Below are positions 49,299 to 59,082 of a stretch of DNA of 64,000 nucleotides, in pieces. The stretch's first letter is position 1. Every line of letters begins with the position of its first letter. This DNA comes from Nymphaea colorata. Its lineage: Eukaryota > Streptophyta > Magnoliopsida > Nymphaeales > Nymphaeaceae. The stretch lies in the NCBI RefSeq assembly GCF_008831285.2, contig NC_045145.1, positions 13,824,802-13,888,801 on the forward strand. The letters run 5' to 3'. The translations under genes were made by a program, and so were the position numbers. Under the pieces are notes generated by a model. That model was not told the DNA's origin, searched no databases, and worked only from the letters and a program-made list of their open reading frames with translations.

Positions 49299-49520
49299 TC
49301 AGTGGCAATACAGCGGGCCGCTGCCACAGTAGCCAAACGTACTGCAGCAAAAACTGGGATTTATCTTCTTGCAAAAGTCCGACGAGGTGCAGCATGGCCC
49401 CGCCTGGCAGGGCCCTAGGTTTTGAGCCTCTGCACCAGGCGTAACAACTGCCGCTGTAAGCACAAGAAGCGCCACCATGATCAGAAGCGGCGCCGCTGCA
49501 CCCGACCTTCTTCCCTCCAT
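49299..49520 (-). CDS. Secreted hevein-like cysteine-rich peptide (unit B)
   Basis: An intronless 73-residue precursor. Residues 1-32 are a secretion signal: MEGRRSG, a hydrophobic stretch (LLIMVALLVLTAAVV) and a likely cut after GAEA. The mature part of about 41 residues has eight cysteines, C-x4-CC-x5-C-x7-CC-x5-C-x6-C. The end, CCSTFGYCGSGPLYC, matches the chitin-binding core of hevein with its Ser and three aromatic contacts (F, Y, Y). The two last disulfide cysteines of classical hevein are missing, and an extra cysteine motif (GPCQAGPCC) precedes the core. Hevein-type peptides bind chitin and act against fungi outside the cell. A minus-strand TATA-like box lies at 49644-49652 and a poly(A) signal at 49239-49244. 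Function is inferred from the core motif only. Confidence 0.85.
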   Translation of the reverse strand: MEGRRSGAAAPLLIMVALLVLTAAVVTPGAEAQNLGPCQAGPCCTSSDFCKKINPSFCCSTFGYCGSGPLYCH

Positions 49521-49643
49521 CTTAGATGTATGATATGGCCCCCCTTGCCTTCTTCCTCCTCCTCCTCCTCTCTCCCTCTCCCTCTCCCTTGGGGTTGGAA
49601 CAAATGCTCACTCCGTTGCCGTTCAGTACCTTTCCAAGCTCAC

Positions 49644-49652
49644 CTATTTATT
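49644..49652 (-). promoter_or_regulatory. TATA box of the unit B peptide gene
   Basis: AATAAATAG on the minus strand, 124-132 bp before the start codon. The same nonamer lies at the equivalent place in unit C (52417-52425), so it has been kept after duplication. The CT-rich leader between the box and the gene is also shared. Confidence 0.6.
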
Positions 49653-51996
49653 GAGATTAAGAGCAGGGGCAGCCCGTGCTTATCAACTTGGTGAGGCCAA
49701 CCGGGCACTGATATGTTGAGTCATTGTCGTGTCGCTAGTGAACAATTTTCCACGCTTCGCAACAGTCCTTTCTGATCTTCACCAGCCACTCTTTACTCGA
49801 CGACATTTCTTGGAAATTTCCTCGAGGTTGAGGCACGACGAAACAAGTTCTCCTGGTTAATGGGCATGGCTAGCTAGCTAGAAAATTAACATTTCCCCTC
49901 CATGAATCTCTAATTTTGTGATCATGTTCTTCATTCCATCACCAAAGAAAAAATGGAAATTAATTAATTGAGAACTTGGCAGCACAAAGTTTCACTTGGG
50001 AATTTAGAAAAGACCAATTTGTTGAGGTCGGGCTGGTAGGGCACAATCCAATTTCTCAATCAGATGCCGCAGCTTAGATCGATCGGAAGCAAATCTGATT
50101 TCTTTATCGGATATCACATATTTTTTTCTACGTCTGAAGCCTTTTGTAGGATTCAAACAGGATTTAGTGACACTCCCAACTGGATGCAAAAACTCTTGTC
50201 CATTTTAATTTGCTTTAATATTGTGGATTCAAATTGAATATTAAGTTGCATGTGAATCCTTGACACCCTTATTTGTATGTGAGATAACTGTGCATTTGGG
50301 AGTGTGCTCTGATTCTTAACTTTGTATATTCTTCTCATCAAAATTGAGGACGTAATTAAATGCCGAAGTGCAGGTTAAATTTGACCAAAATCAGCGTTCG
50401 AATAGTGTTCTTTTTGTGCAAGAATAAGTCGTTTCAGTTGATGGCTTCTTTTTGCAATTGTCCATTGTTGACACTCCGGCGATTCAAGAAATTACTGCTG
50501 ATTATCAGGCTATATAAAGCCTCGATATTTACTGCCCCCTAATATAGTACTTTCTACATTTAAACACTGAGTTGGAAGCCACCTGGTTAGAATGAATTGT
50601 AAGGAGAACTTTTAAATTTTGATTCTAAAACATTTGATTGCATAAAATTTGTACATAAGGCCCCACTTATTTGTGGCCTTCTCAAAGAAATGACACCGGG
50701 CTTAATTGCATCGACGACCCATACAATGTTGTTAATGCAAACTTTCCACAACTTTTTACCAGTTTTCCTGCTGCCCATCTTCCTTAATTTCCACCAACAG
50801 TTCCTTACTTGGTGATGTTTCCAGAATGAGTCACATTCGATTCTGCACCAAGTGTTGACAAGTCTTTTTGGTAACCTGCTTTATTTTTCGGCTAGAGGAA
50901 AAAAGATCTTATGGTTGACAGGCAACGCAGTGTTTCTGCTACCGACTCTCCTTTTAGGAGATCATACTTGACACTTGGTTTGTTCAACAAATCCGAACAT
51001 ATGGATGATTTCAGCATAGTTCATTTAGTTAGAACCTGTCTTCGCAATTTTAGCACCCGGTCTGTATAACAAGTTCCTAGAATATATGATACAGATGACT
51101 GTAACTTTTAAGAAGAGAATTATCATGTTTTTGCGGAAAAAATGAATGGGAATTTGACAATGAATCAATTGTCCGGAATTCTGATCATTTACTTAAATAA
51201 TGCATAAGTGTGACTTTCAAAAGGATGTGAGCTTAGTTGGAATGTAGGCTAGGAGATGAGAGAAACAAGAAACTTTTAATTTGCTTGACTTGGGAGTTTG
51301 ATGACATGTTTCAGTTTCTATGGACAGTTCATGTGATCATGTCAAGTCTCCAAAACCTCGCTTTAGTGTGTTTAATTTCTATTCACTACTCTCTAGTCAC
51401 ATTTGAACCCGTGAGAAGTTCCTTCTCAAGAAATTGCAGTAGGTTTCGCTTCCCTTCTCAATTTGGTGGTTTTGGTAATTCTCAAAAATTTTCTCTCGAA
51501 ACTTTTCCTCTTTCACTTTTCGCTTTGGGTTGATGTCCAGTCGACCCTTTGTTCCAGGTTGCTCTCAATCTGTCGTCAAGCTTTTTTACACTTCATTCTG
51601 TCCAAATGAAGATCAAACCGTTCATGTTGAACTGCTTAGGAAACGCCCTTGGTCCAGTCAGTGAAGATCAAACAGCTACGACTGAAGGACTTTGAAGATG
51701 ACTTAATTTGGTCCAGCAAATTGAAAATGCTTGTCAACTAGCTTAAAGGGATTTGCAGGTGATGAATGCAAGCATGTTCGCGTAAATCGTAAGATACGTT
51801 TAATTAGCTAGTAATTGTATTGCTTCATACTTTAAAATTTTGCTACCAATTGGAGAACAACATGCCATTTCCACAAACACATGGACTGTTACAAGTTGGA
51901 ACAACAAGATATACTTTTTCCTTTCTTTCTTGTTGACGGTGAATCTTCAAAAAGCAGGCACTGTAAGGACCGGCCGGACCAGCCAGATTGGCAAGC

Positions 51997-52002
51997 TTTA
52001 TT
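51997..52002 (-). terminator. Poly(A) signal of the unit C peptide gene
   Basis: AATAAA on the minus strand, 54 nt after the stop codon at 52056, within the shared 3' flank. Confidence 0.65.
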
Positions 52003-52055
52003 CATAGGCATACCACTGCTTATTTAGCGTAAAGACGATATTGAAGCTGAAAAGC

Positions 52056-52298
52056 TTAGGGGCAATACAGAGGGCCCCTGCCACAGAAGCCATACTGACT
52101 ACAGCAAAAACCTGAACCTAAGTTCCGGCAGTCCACACGGTTACCACCTTTTGGGCCGCAGCATGGCCCCTCCTCGCAGGGCCCTCTGTATCGAGCCTCT
52201 GCACCAGTTGTTACAACTGCCGCTACAACCACTACAAGCAACGCGATGATCATAAGCGGCGCTGCCGCCGCTGTCCTCCTTTCCTCCCTTCCCTCCAT
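52056..52298 (-). CDS. Secreted hevein-like cysteine-rich peptide (unit C)
   Basis: An intronless 80-residue precursor. The start MEGREERRT and a long hydrophobic stretch (LMIIALLVVVVAAVV) form a signal peptide, with a probable cut after GAEA near residue 35. The mature part of about 45 residues has eight cysteines spaced C-x4-CC-x9-C-x7-CC-x5-C-x6-C and is rich in Gly and Arg. The core CCSQYGFCGRGPLYC is the closest of the three to classical hevein, with the chitin-contacting Ser and aromatics Y, F and Y. The start is fixed by the MEGR start shared with the paralogues. It lies in line with the unit B and D genes on the same strand. A TATA box (52417-52425) and a poly(A) signal (51997-52002) are seen. 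An antifungal or chitin-binding role is inferred. Confidence 0.87.
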   Translation of the reverse strand: MEGREERRTAAAAPLMIIALLVVVVAAVVTTGAEARYRGPCEEGPCCGPKGGNRVDCRNLGSGFCCSQYGFCGRGPLYCP

Positions 52299-52416
52299 CT
52301 TAGGCGTATGATATGGCCTCCCTTCCCTTCTTCTTCCTCCTCCTCTCTCCCTTTCCCCTGGGATTGGAATGAATGTTCACTCCTTTCCTTTCCGTGACTA
52401 TGGCTAGCTAGCTATC

Positions 52417-52425
52417 CTATTTATT
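52417..52425 (-). promoter_or_regulatory. TATA box of the unit C peptide gene
   Basis: AATAAATAG on the minus strand, 119-127 bp before the ATG, equivalent to the unit B box. A TTGAC word sits directly beside it on the + strand (ATTGACG), which resembles a W-box or TGACG element; any role is speculative. Confidence 0.6.
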
Positions 52426-54434
52426 GACGTTACGAGCAACAAGCTGTGGCCGGCCAGCCTGTGCTTATTATCTTGTCCCCTCGAGTATACTGTAGATTAT
52501 TTACAATTTTTTTGGGGGGAAAATGTCGGTTCCAAAAAGAACATGAATACCCTTTTGTGATTTTCTTAATTAATAAAGGTTTAGACATCAAATAAACGCC
52601 TTGACGTGAAAGTTGGTTAACTTGAGATGCAGAAATCGTTTGAATTTCGATAAATATTACTCCATCACTATTGCTCCACTAAATTACAATATCGTTTTCA
52701 TTGTCTTAGCTGAGGTCTCTTGTTTCTCAGATTAATGCAAGTACACTTGAGGCGGAGTGGAGTTTACATGTTATGTGGAAAATGGGAGAGAGACACTGAT
52801 TTATTTGATAATTTTGATAAAAGTGTGGCCTCTGTTAAGAAATTACAAAAAAAATAGTATACATCAAGGATTGAAGACTTTAAAAATTTTGTATGCCATA
52901 AAATTCTATCTCTACATTAAATATTTCTGGCTAAAGACCGCCTACGATTGCAACCCCCTCTCAATTATTGGTGGCTCTTCCATGGGAATTTTGTGGCTGG
53001 GCCTGGGGGGTCCAACGATAACCAAGTCAGTGTCGGTAGGGGGAAATTTCCACACTACCCGACGCATATCTGTCTCCCACCTTCCTAATTTCCACCAACC
53101 ATTTCCATCGAGATTGAACCACATTTGATTCCGCATCGGAAATATGATTGTCCTTTCGATAACCCTATTCTATGTTTTGGTGGTGCAAAAAAAAAAAGAG
53201 GGAGAAGCAAATTCTCCTGGTTGGTGGGTAATGGTTAGCTAGAAAGATTCGTGTTTAGAAGTTGGAAAAAGTCCAAGCCACGAATTTCTAATTTGTCTAG
53301 GAAACAGAGTTAAAAGATGTTGATCTTCATCCCATCACCGAAGACAATGGAAATTTAGAACTTGGCAGCGAGCCACAGAGAGTAAATGTTCATTGGGAAA
53401 CCGATCGTTTTTTGTTAAGGGGGCGATCGAGGCTGGTAGGACGGAATGAACCATGTTAAAGTGTGCTTGAGATCGATGGCGATGCACCAAGTGCAAGCTC
53501 GTCTGTATGCAGTGGGCAGAATCAGAATTCTGAATAACTAGGTTAGGCACCAGTTGGTTGAACAAATCCAGATGGGAGGTGGGTAAATGCTACAAGGATA
53601 GGATCTCAGTTACTACTATCATTGAGGATGTAAATCCGCACTACAAGTTAGATTTGACAAGAAATAGCATTGTAAGAATGAGTCTCTTTCAGCTTGCGTA
53701 TTTTTTGTAGCTGGTCATTGTTCATACTCCGGCAATTCTAGACATTACTGCCGATCAGGCTGTAAGGTTTCGATGTTTACCGTCCTTTGCTTTACTCGCA
53801 CTCTGTAAAAATTCAGGAATTATAATGAAAAAAAAAAGGAAAATAATTTCTTTTTTGTTTTTATCGCTTTGACGTTGTTAGAAAAAATGGTATGTTTTAA
53901 ATGGCATACTTATTTCTCGCGTTTTATACACGTTTTTTTCTTAAAAAGGATGAGTTTTTTGTAGTCGTAAATTGAGGAGCAAACATGACCAGGTGCTATT
54001 TTTTCTGTTTATTCCCTTTATTGGTTCTTCCGTTTTTCTTAGGAAACTGGTTTCACATAATGTTTGGGCGATCCAATTTCCTACCAAAGGCGAAGGGAAC
54101 TTGCGCAGTTCCACTCGAACCCTACTCCTAACATGAACATGTTTCTTCCAAAAAACCTTCAAAAAGAAACCGATCGTGATCAATGGCCATTCAAGCTCGC
54201 AACAGAGCCAACGTCACGACGTTACTACAAACACAAAAGGAGCTATATATATATTCCACACTGCTTTGAATGAACAACAGCAAGGACTAGAAACGCTTAA
54301 CGGGATTGCTCCTCCTAGAGAGAGTGAGCCCCGACGGCGCCATTAGAGACATCATCATGCCACCTTCAGTGGCATCTTTTATAATCATAGGCACAAGACT
54401 GTGTAAGATAAAGGTGCTATCGCAGCTAAAAAAC

Positions 54435-54674
54435 TCAGCCGCAATAGTCACGGCCCAGGCCACAGTAGCCATAGGGGCTGCAGCAAAATCTAGGATCTAA
54501 GTTCTTGCAGTTCACAGCGTAACCACCTGGGCGTCCGCAGCACGGTTTCGCCGTCTGGCACGGCCCTAAAGGTTGAGCCTCTGCAGCAGGAATAACTACC
54601 GCCGCTACAAAGACCATCAGTGCCACCATGACCACAACCGCCGCCGTCGCCGTTCTTCCCTTCCTTCCCTCCAT
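54435..54674 (-). CDS. Secreted hevein-like cysteine-rich peptide (unit D)
   Basis: Taking the start at 54674, where MEGRKGRT aligns with the MEGR starts of the paralogues, gives a 79-residue precursor. The frame is open further upstream to 54740 (101 residues), but that extension is acidic leader sequence and not a signal peptide. An adjacent ATG at 54677 is equally possible. A hydrophobic segment (VVVMVALMVFVAAVV) and AEA form the signal. The mature part has eight cysteines, C-x5-CC-x9-C-x7-CC-x5-C-x6-C, with the core CCSPYGYCGLGRDYC keeping Ser and three Tyr for chitin contact. Neither the AATAAATAG box nor a canonical AATAAA in the 3' flank is conserved here, so control may differ from units B and C. 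An antimicrobial role is inferred. Confidence 0.85.
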   Translation of the reverse strand: MEGRKGRTATAAVVVMVALMVFVAAVVIPAAEAQPLGPCQTAKPCCGRPGGYAVNCKNLDPRFCCSPYGYCGLGRDYCG

Positions 54675-55795
54675 CATAGCCTCCTCTTCTTCTTTCTCCT
54701 CTCGGCTTCCTTTCCCTTGGGATTGCGAAAATATGCTCACTCCGTTCAGGCAACAATTTAAATCGTTCTTTGCATGTTGTTGTAATGAGACAATTTTTTT
54801 TTGCAGTTATTAATTTAACCGATCACCATGTTTTAAAATATCCAAATTTTGGTTCTCATGAAGACAGTTTCAAAGATTGAAAAGTTTTAAAATTTTGCGG
54901 GTCATAAAATTCTGTTTCTACATTCAAACACTGATTTACAAGCCACTTGCTTAAATGAAATGTAAGAAAACTTTAAATTTTAGTTTCCAAAACATTTTGG
55001 TTGTGACTTCCTATGGAAATGACAGCGCGGCTGCATTGACCGCCCAGTCAATGTCATTATCGCTCGTGCAAATTTTCCACGACTTTTCTTATCTGCTTTC
55101 TTGGTGCGCATTTTTCTTCGGTAGTTTTCCACAACTTTTTACCAGTTTTCTTGATGCGTATCTTTCTTAATTTCTAGCAATAGCTCTTTACTTGATGAAG
55201 TTTCCTTGCAATTCCCTAAATCAGAATGAGTCACAGTGAATCTGTTTTATTTTTTGCTGAAAGGGAAGCAGACTCTTCTGGTTGATAGGCAACGACTGAA
55301 CGACTAGCTAGAAGGTTATACTTAGAGACCCTGACATTCCTGTTAAGGAAACACGAACGAGAAGATCATGATCCCGATTCCATCAACAAAGCAAATGGAA
55401 TTATTAAGAACTTGGCAACAAATATATGAATATTCCTTTAAGAATTCGTTGCAGATATAATTGTTTAGATCGGTAGCCGGTAGAGTTGCGCAGATTAAAC
55501 CACATTAAAGCTGATCCTCTGCGATTTCTCACAATGGGCCGAGTCCAACCTCATGTCTACAAGACTACAACGGCATCAGCTTATACGTAGAGGGGCAGAA
55601 CCAGTAACCTGAAGAACACCAGATACTCCGATACTATAAAGAGGAGAAGAAACAGATTAAAGGAAACAGTTGCAGATAGCAATTTGAACGTCTGCCCAGA
55701 GATTCGTATGTAGGAAGAGATAACCGTTACATCAGATGGGAGAAACCTGTAAAGATAGGAAGGGCGTTATGGAACATAATATTGTTATTCTGTAC

Positions 55796-55955
55796 GGTTG
55801 TTTGGCGACAGTAACAGTTTGCTATATTTCATGAACCTGTCCCAAAAATTAAGGAATATTTATAGAATACTACAACACAGTGTTTGATGAATTTGTCTCC
55901 ATCTTTGGGACACATTCATGGAACAGTAACAAACTGTTCCTGTTACCAAATAACC
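55796..55955. mobile_element. MITE with about 26-bp terminal inverted repeats
   Basis: The left end starts GGTTGTTTGGCGACAGTAAC and the right end finishes CTGTTACCAAATAACC-like (55930-55955). About 21 of 26 positions are complementary. The symmetry continues inward: CATGAACCTGTCCCAAA against the complement of TTTGGGACACATTCATG. The whole element of about 160 bp could fold into one hairpin, as non-autonomous DNA transposons do. I did not find a clear target-site duplication, so the superfamily is open. Confidence 0.6.
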
Positions 55956-57269
55956 CTTATCTTTTGCTCTAATCTCACATTTCTGTTGCACTATCATTTC
56001 CAACTTAGTCTTTTGCTGAACCTTCAGATTTTCGTTTCTTATCGATACCTGCATTATCCGCATAACTTGAGCCAAATACTGCGACATAGAGTCTCCATTG
56101 TTTTTCTTTCTTTTTCTATCCCCATTGGTCCAACGGAGAGAAGTCACAAGCAAGTTCATCTGAGCTTCAAGGTGGAGCCTGCACTTGAGATAGTTCTGTT
56201 CATGGTGAGCACATCCCTGTCCTGCCTCATTTATGGCTCTGCCACTGGGCTATTTAAGCTGAACTCTAGCCCGCTTGTTCACAACTTACATGAAAAAGAT
56301 GAAAGTTCAAACTTGCAAGTTACTTCAAATTGCAAAATGGCATGTCAACCAAATAAAGACATTATCTTTTAGGGTCTTTTCTTCCAATAGACAACGGAGC
56401 AGTGTGGCCCTGGATCCTTATGGGAGCAGCAGTAAAGCCTCAGAGCTTTCCTCAACCTCAGAAGTACTAGATATCTTTGCATACGCCATACTGATCATTA
56501 ATTTTCGGCCTTTGATTCCCATCCCTTGGGCCGCAGGGGGTTCATATCCCTCAGTGGGTTACAGTATCCTTAACAACACAAAATGGAATTCAAATGATTC
56601 TGGTGGGAAGTTCGAGCCTTAAAAGTTTATTATCCTGGGCATCACTTTGCTGCCATCAGTTACATATCAGGATCAACTGCCGAGGTGAAGTTTCGGATTT
56701 GAATAATGTAGACAAATGGTTGAGTCACATTTAGTACAGTTGAGAAAACCATTATCCTGGAAACCATTGCGACGCCATTTACAGCTTCATGGCCAACGCC
56801 TCCATGATTGCAGTGGGATTGCTTACAGTTCAATTACAGGAAACTACTCAGTTGCCTGAATGAGAGTTCCCTTGTCCCTGTTCTGGTACCATTAAATGGA
56901 CTACCACTGAGAGGGCATTTGGCAACGGGACCGATCTCAGCATATTTCATTTTGTTAGAACCAGTCTTTGCATTTTGGGCGCCCAGTCTATATAACAATT
57001 TCCTACAATGTATCATGCAGATAACTGTAACTTTTAAGATGACATTTACCAGGTTTCTGTTGATAAAATGAATGGGAATTTGACCATGATGAAATGATCC
57101 TGTCGTCAAGCTTTTTAGACTTCATTCTGTCCAAGTGAAGATCAAACCGTTCATGTTGAACTGCTTAGGAAAAGCCTTTGGTCCACTCAAGCGAAGATCA
57201 AACAGCTCATGCTGAAGGGTACATTGAAGATGACTTAATTTGGCCCAGCAAATTGAAAATGCTTGTCAA

Positions 57270-58383
57270 CTAGCTTAAAGGAACTTGCAGGTGATAATGT
57301 CAAAGGTGCTAAGAGGAAGAATGGGTCAAGTCCTAACCCTGACACTGTATATCTTCTTCGGCCATCAAACACGCCCCAAGTAAAAGGGTAAAACTGTAAC
57401 TAATTATTGCGCTGGCGTCTGGATTGTGGGAACAGTTCCCTTGCAAGCGTGTGCTGCCTGTCCAGACAAATCGCTGCAAATGAAATTTCACACTACTATT
57501 GATGTGACAGTACACGCGAGTCCTATTACTAATGACACCAGCTTAATCGGCACATCCAAAAAATTTGTGAAGTTTAAACACCATGATGCAAGTATTTTTC
57601 ACCTTTTAATCAATATCTTTTTTCTGACTTTATGTCAAATATATATTACTTTAATAAGAATAAATAAAAATATATTAAAATAAGGTATCTTGCAGCTTGC
57701 AGATCAGCAACCGGGCATGTCAGCTGATGCCATTGAAGACCCATAGGGTGTGCTCACTGTAGTAGGCTGGCGCCTGTCTTGGCTCCGTAGGTGTGCCAGA
57801 CTTGTTTGTATTATTCCTGTTCATTGGGTCAATTCCCTGTTTTTTTCTCAATATTTGGCCGTCGCCTGAGCCTGTTACTTATTTGCTCCATCCTGATTGT
57901 GCTTGGATGGCTCAGTTTTATTTCTTCATGTTAGTGGTTCCTTTGGATCGGTTCTTCTGAGCAAAGAAACTGTGTGCTGTAATAGAAAAATAATTCTTAT
58001 CGGGGCTGCTTTATAATTTATATTCGATATGGTTCTAGCATAGGCAATCCCTCAAGTTTTATAAGGAAAGATTGTATGAACTGATTTGCACAATTCAGGT
58101 ATGTGCTTCCGTATGTATCTAACTACCAAAGTTGAAATTTTGACTTCAAGAAAAATGATTTCCAAAACCCGTGGCAAAAAGTCATCAAGCAAAGACATTC
58201 CATTTGAATTGCTGATCAGAACTCTCCTCCTAATGTTGTCTGAGCAGTAAAAACAGCATTTTTGGTTGTGGAATACCCACTAAGAAGAACAATGCCAACA
58301 TGAGAAACATGAAGATCGATGTTACCTATACATAACAAGTGCATCATCCTGATCAATGTTTCCCATTCGAGGCATGAAAGGCC
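57270..58383. other. Intergenic, no gene recognised
   Basis: AT-rich sequence between the last cluster unit and the first gag fragment. The frame at 57426-57683 has no recognisable family. Part of this stretch may be decayed sequence from the retroelement whose gag starts at 58935. Confidence 0.45.
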
Positions 58384-58935
58384 TCATAGCTCCAACCCAT
58401 CCAGCGCAAAACGAACTCTGTCTTGGTTGCACATTGGCATCTGACTGGCAGAGAAGGAACCATTGATCAAGTCCTTTTTCATTTTCTGAAGATGATCACG
58501 CAATTGCAGTGGTTGGCCCTTGGGCTTGTCGTTTCCACTGAACATCTCTGCAAGAGCGTCCCAAACTGCTTTTGAAGTACTGAAGCCTGCTACATCAGAA
58601 AGAACAGATTCATGGAGAGTGGTTTGAAGTACCCTCATAACATATTGATCTGTCTGTCGCCAATGGGTGTGGGCGGGATTGAGGATCAGCTCAGAGAGAG
58701 AAGAGAGAATTGAGTCACAGACTTCCGCCGAAATGATCAGAGGAGGTGCTGAAATCGATCCATTCACGTAACCCACGAGGCCTTGAGAAACAAGAAACGC
58801 TACCATCTGATTCCGCCAGTCCTTGTAGTTAGTCCCATCGAGTTTTGCAGAGACAAAGCTATCAACAGTAGTAGCTGAGACGCTGGAGACAGAAACAGAA
58901 GATGAAGCAACAGCAGGAATCGATAAAAAGTCCAT
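58384..58935 (-). mobile_element. Copia-type gag fragment 1 (truncated ORF)
   Basis: A 183-residue open frame from MDFLSIPAV. It has the Copia gag N-terminal signature KLDGTNYKDWRNQM, GYVNGSI, a NPAHTHWRQTDQYV segment, TSKAVWDALAEMFSG and LRDHLQKMKKDL. It ends ALDGLEL and a stop about where functional gag proteins have their L-GGL segment. The zinc knuckle and protease, integrase and reverse transcriptase are absent downstream, and no LTRs were found. The frame stays open to 59082 upstream, but MDF aligns best with the start of the second copy. Likely a decayed retrotransposon; a host gene derived from gag is possible but unsupported. Confidence 0.75.
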
Positions 58936-59082
58936 TAAGAAAGAAGAGAAACAGAGGGGGCACAGTGAGAGAGAGAGATTATGCGCTGTATTGGGAGCTG
59001 CAGACGCAACTGGCTCAAATTGGCAGGACCGCAATCGTAATGGCCACACCTTTATGCACCTGCAATTGGCATTTATAGCCAC

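Larger units (their letters stand above)
48724..51740. repeat. Hevein-like cluster unit B (diverged tandem copy)
   Basis: Carries the intact peptide gene at 49299-49520 and the blocks shared with unit A. Its distal part (about 50940-51740, including TCAAACCGTTCATGTTGAAC) recurs at about 56920-57260 in unit D. The unit is about 3.0 kb. Boundaries are approximate. Confidence 0.75.
51840..53830. repeat. Hevein-like cluster unit C (diverged tandem copy)
   Basis: Carries the intact gene at 52056-52298. Its promoter-side flank (52550-52770) matches unit A (45300-45520). A block at 53085-53450 matches parts of unit B (49790-50040), and 53620-53790 is a more diverged copy of the 47080-47260 block. 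It is the shortest unit, about 2.0 kb. Confidence 0.7.
54190..57260. repeat. Hevein-like cluster unit D (most diverged copy)
   Basis: Carries the gene at 54435-54674. Blocks at 54820-55200 match 47900-48230 (unit A), starting ACCGATCACCATGTTTT. Block 55350-55500 matches parts of unit B (49930-50050), and 56920-57260 matches 50990-51740. A MITE and unrelated sequence (about 55500-56900) are inserted in it. Confidence 0.65.
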
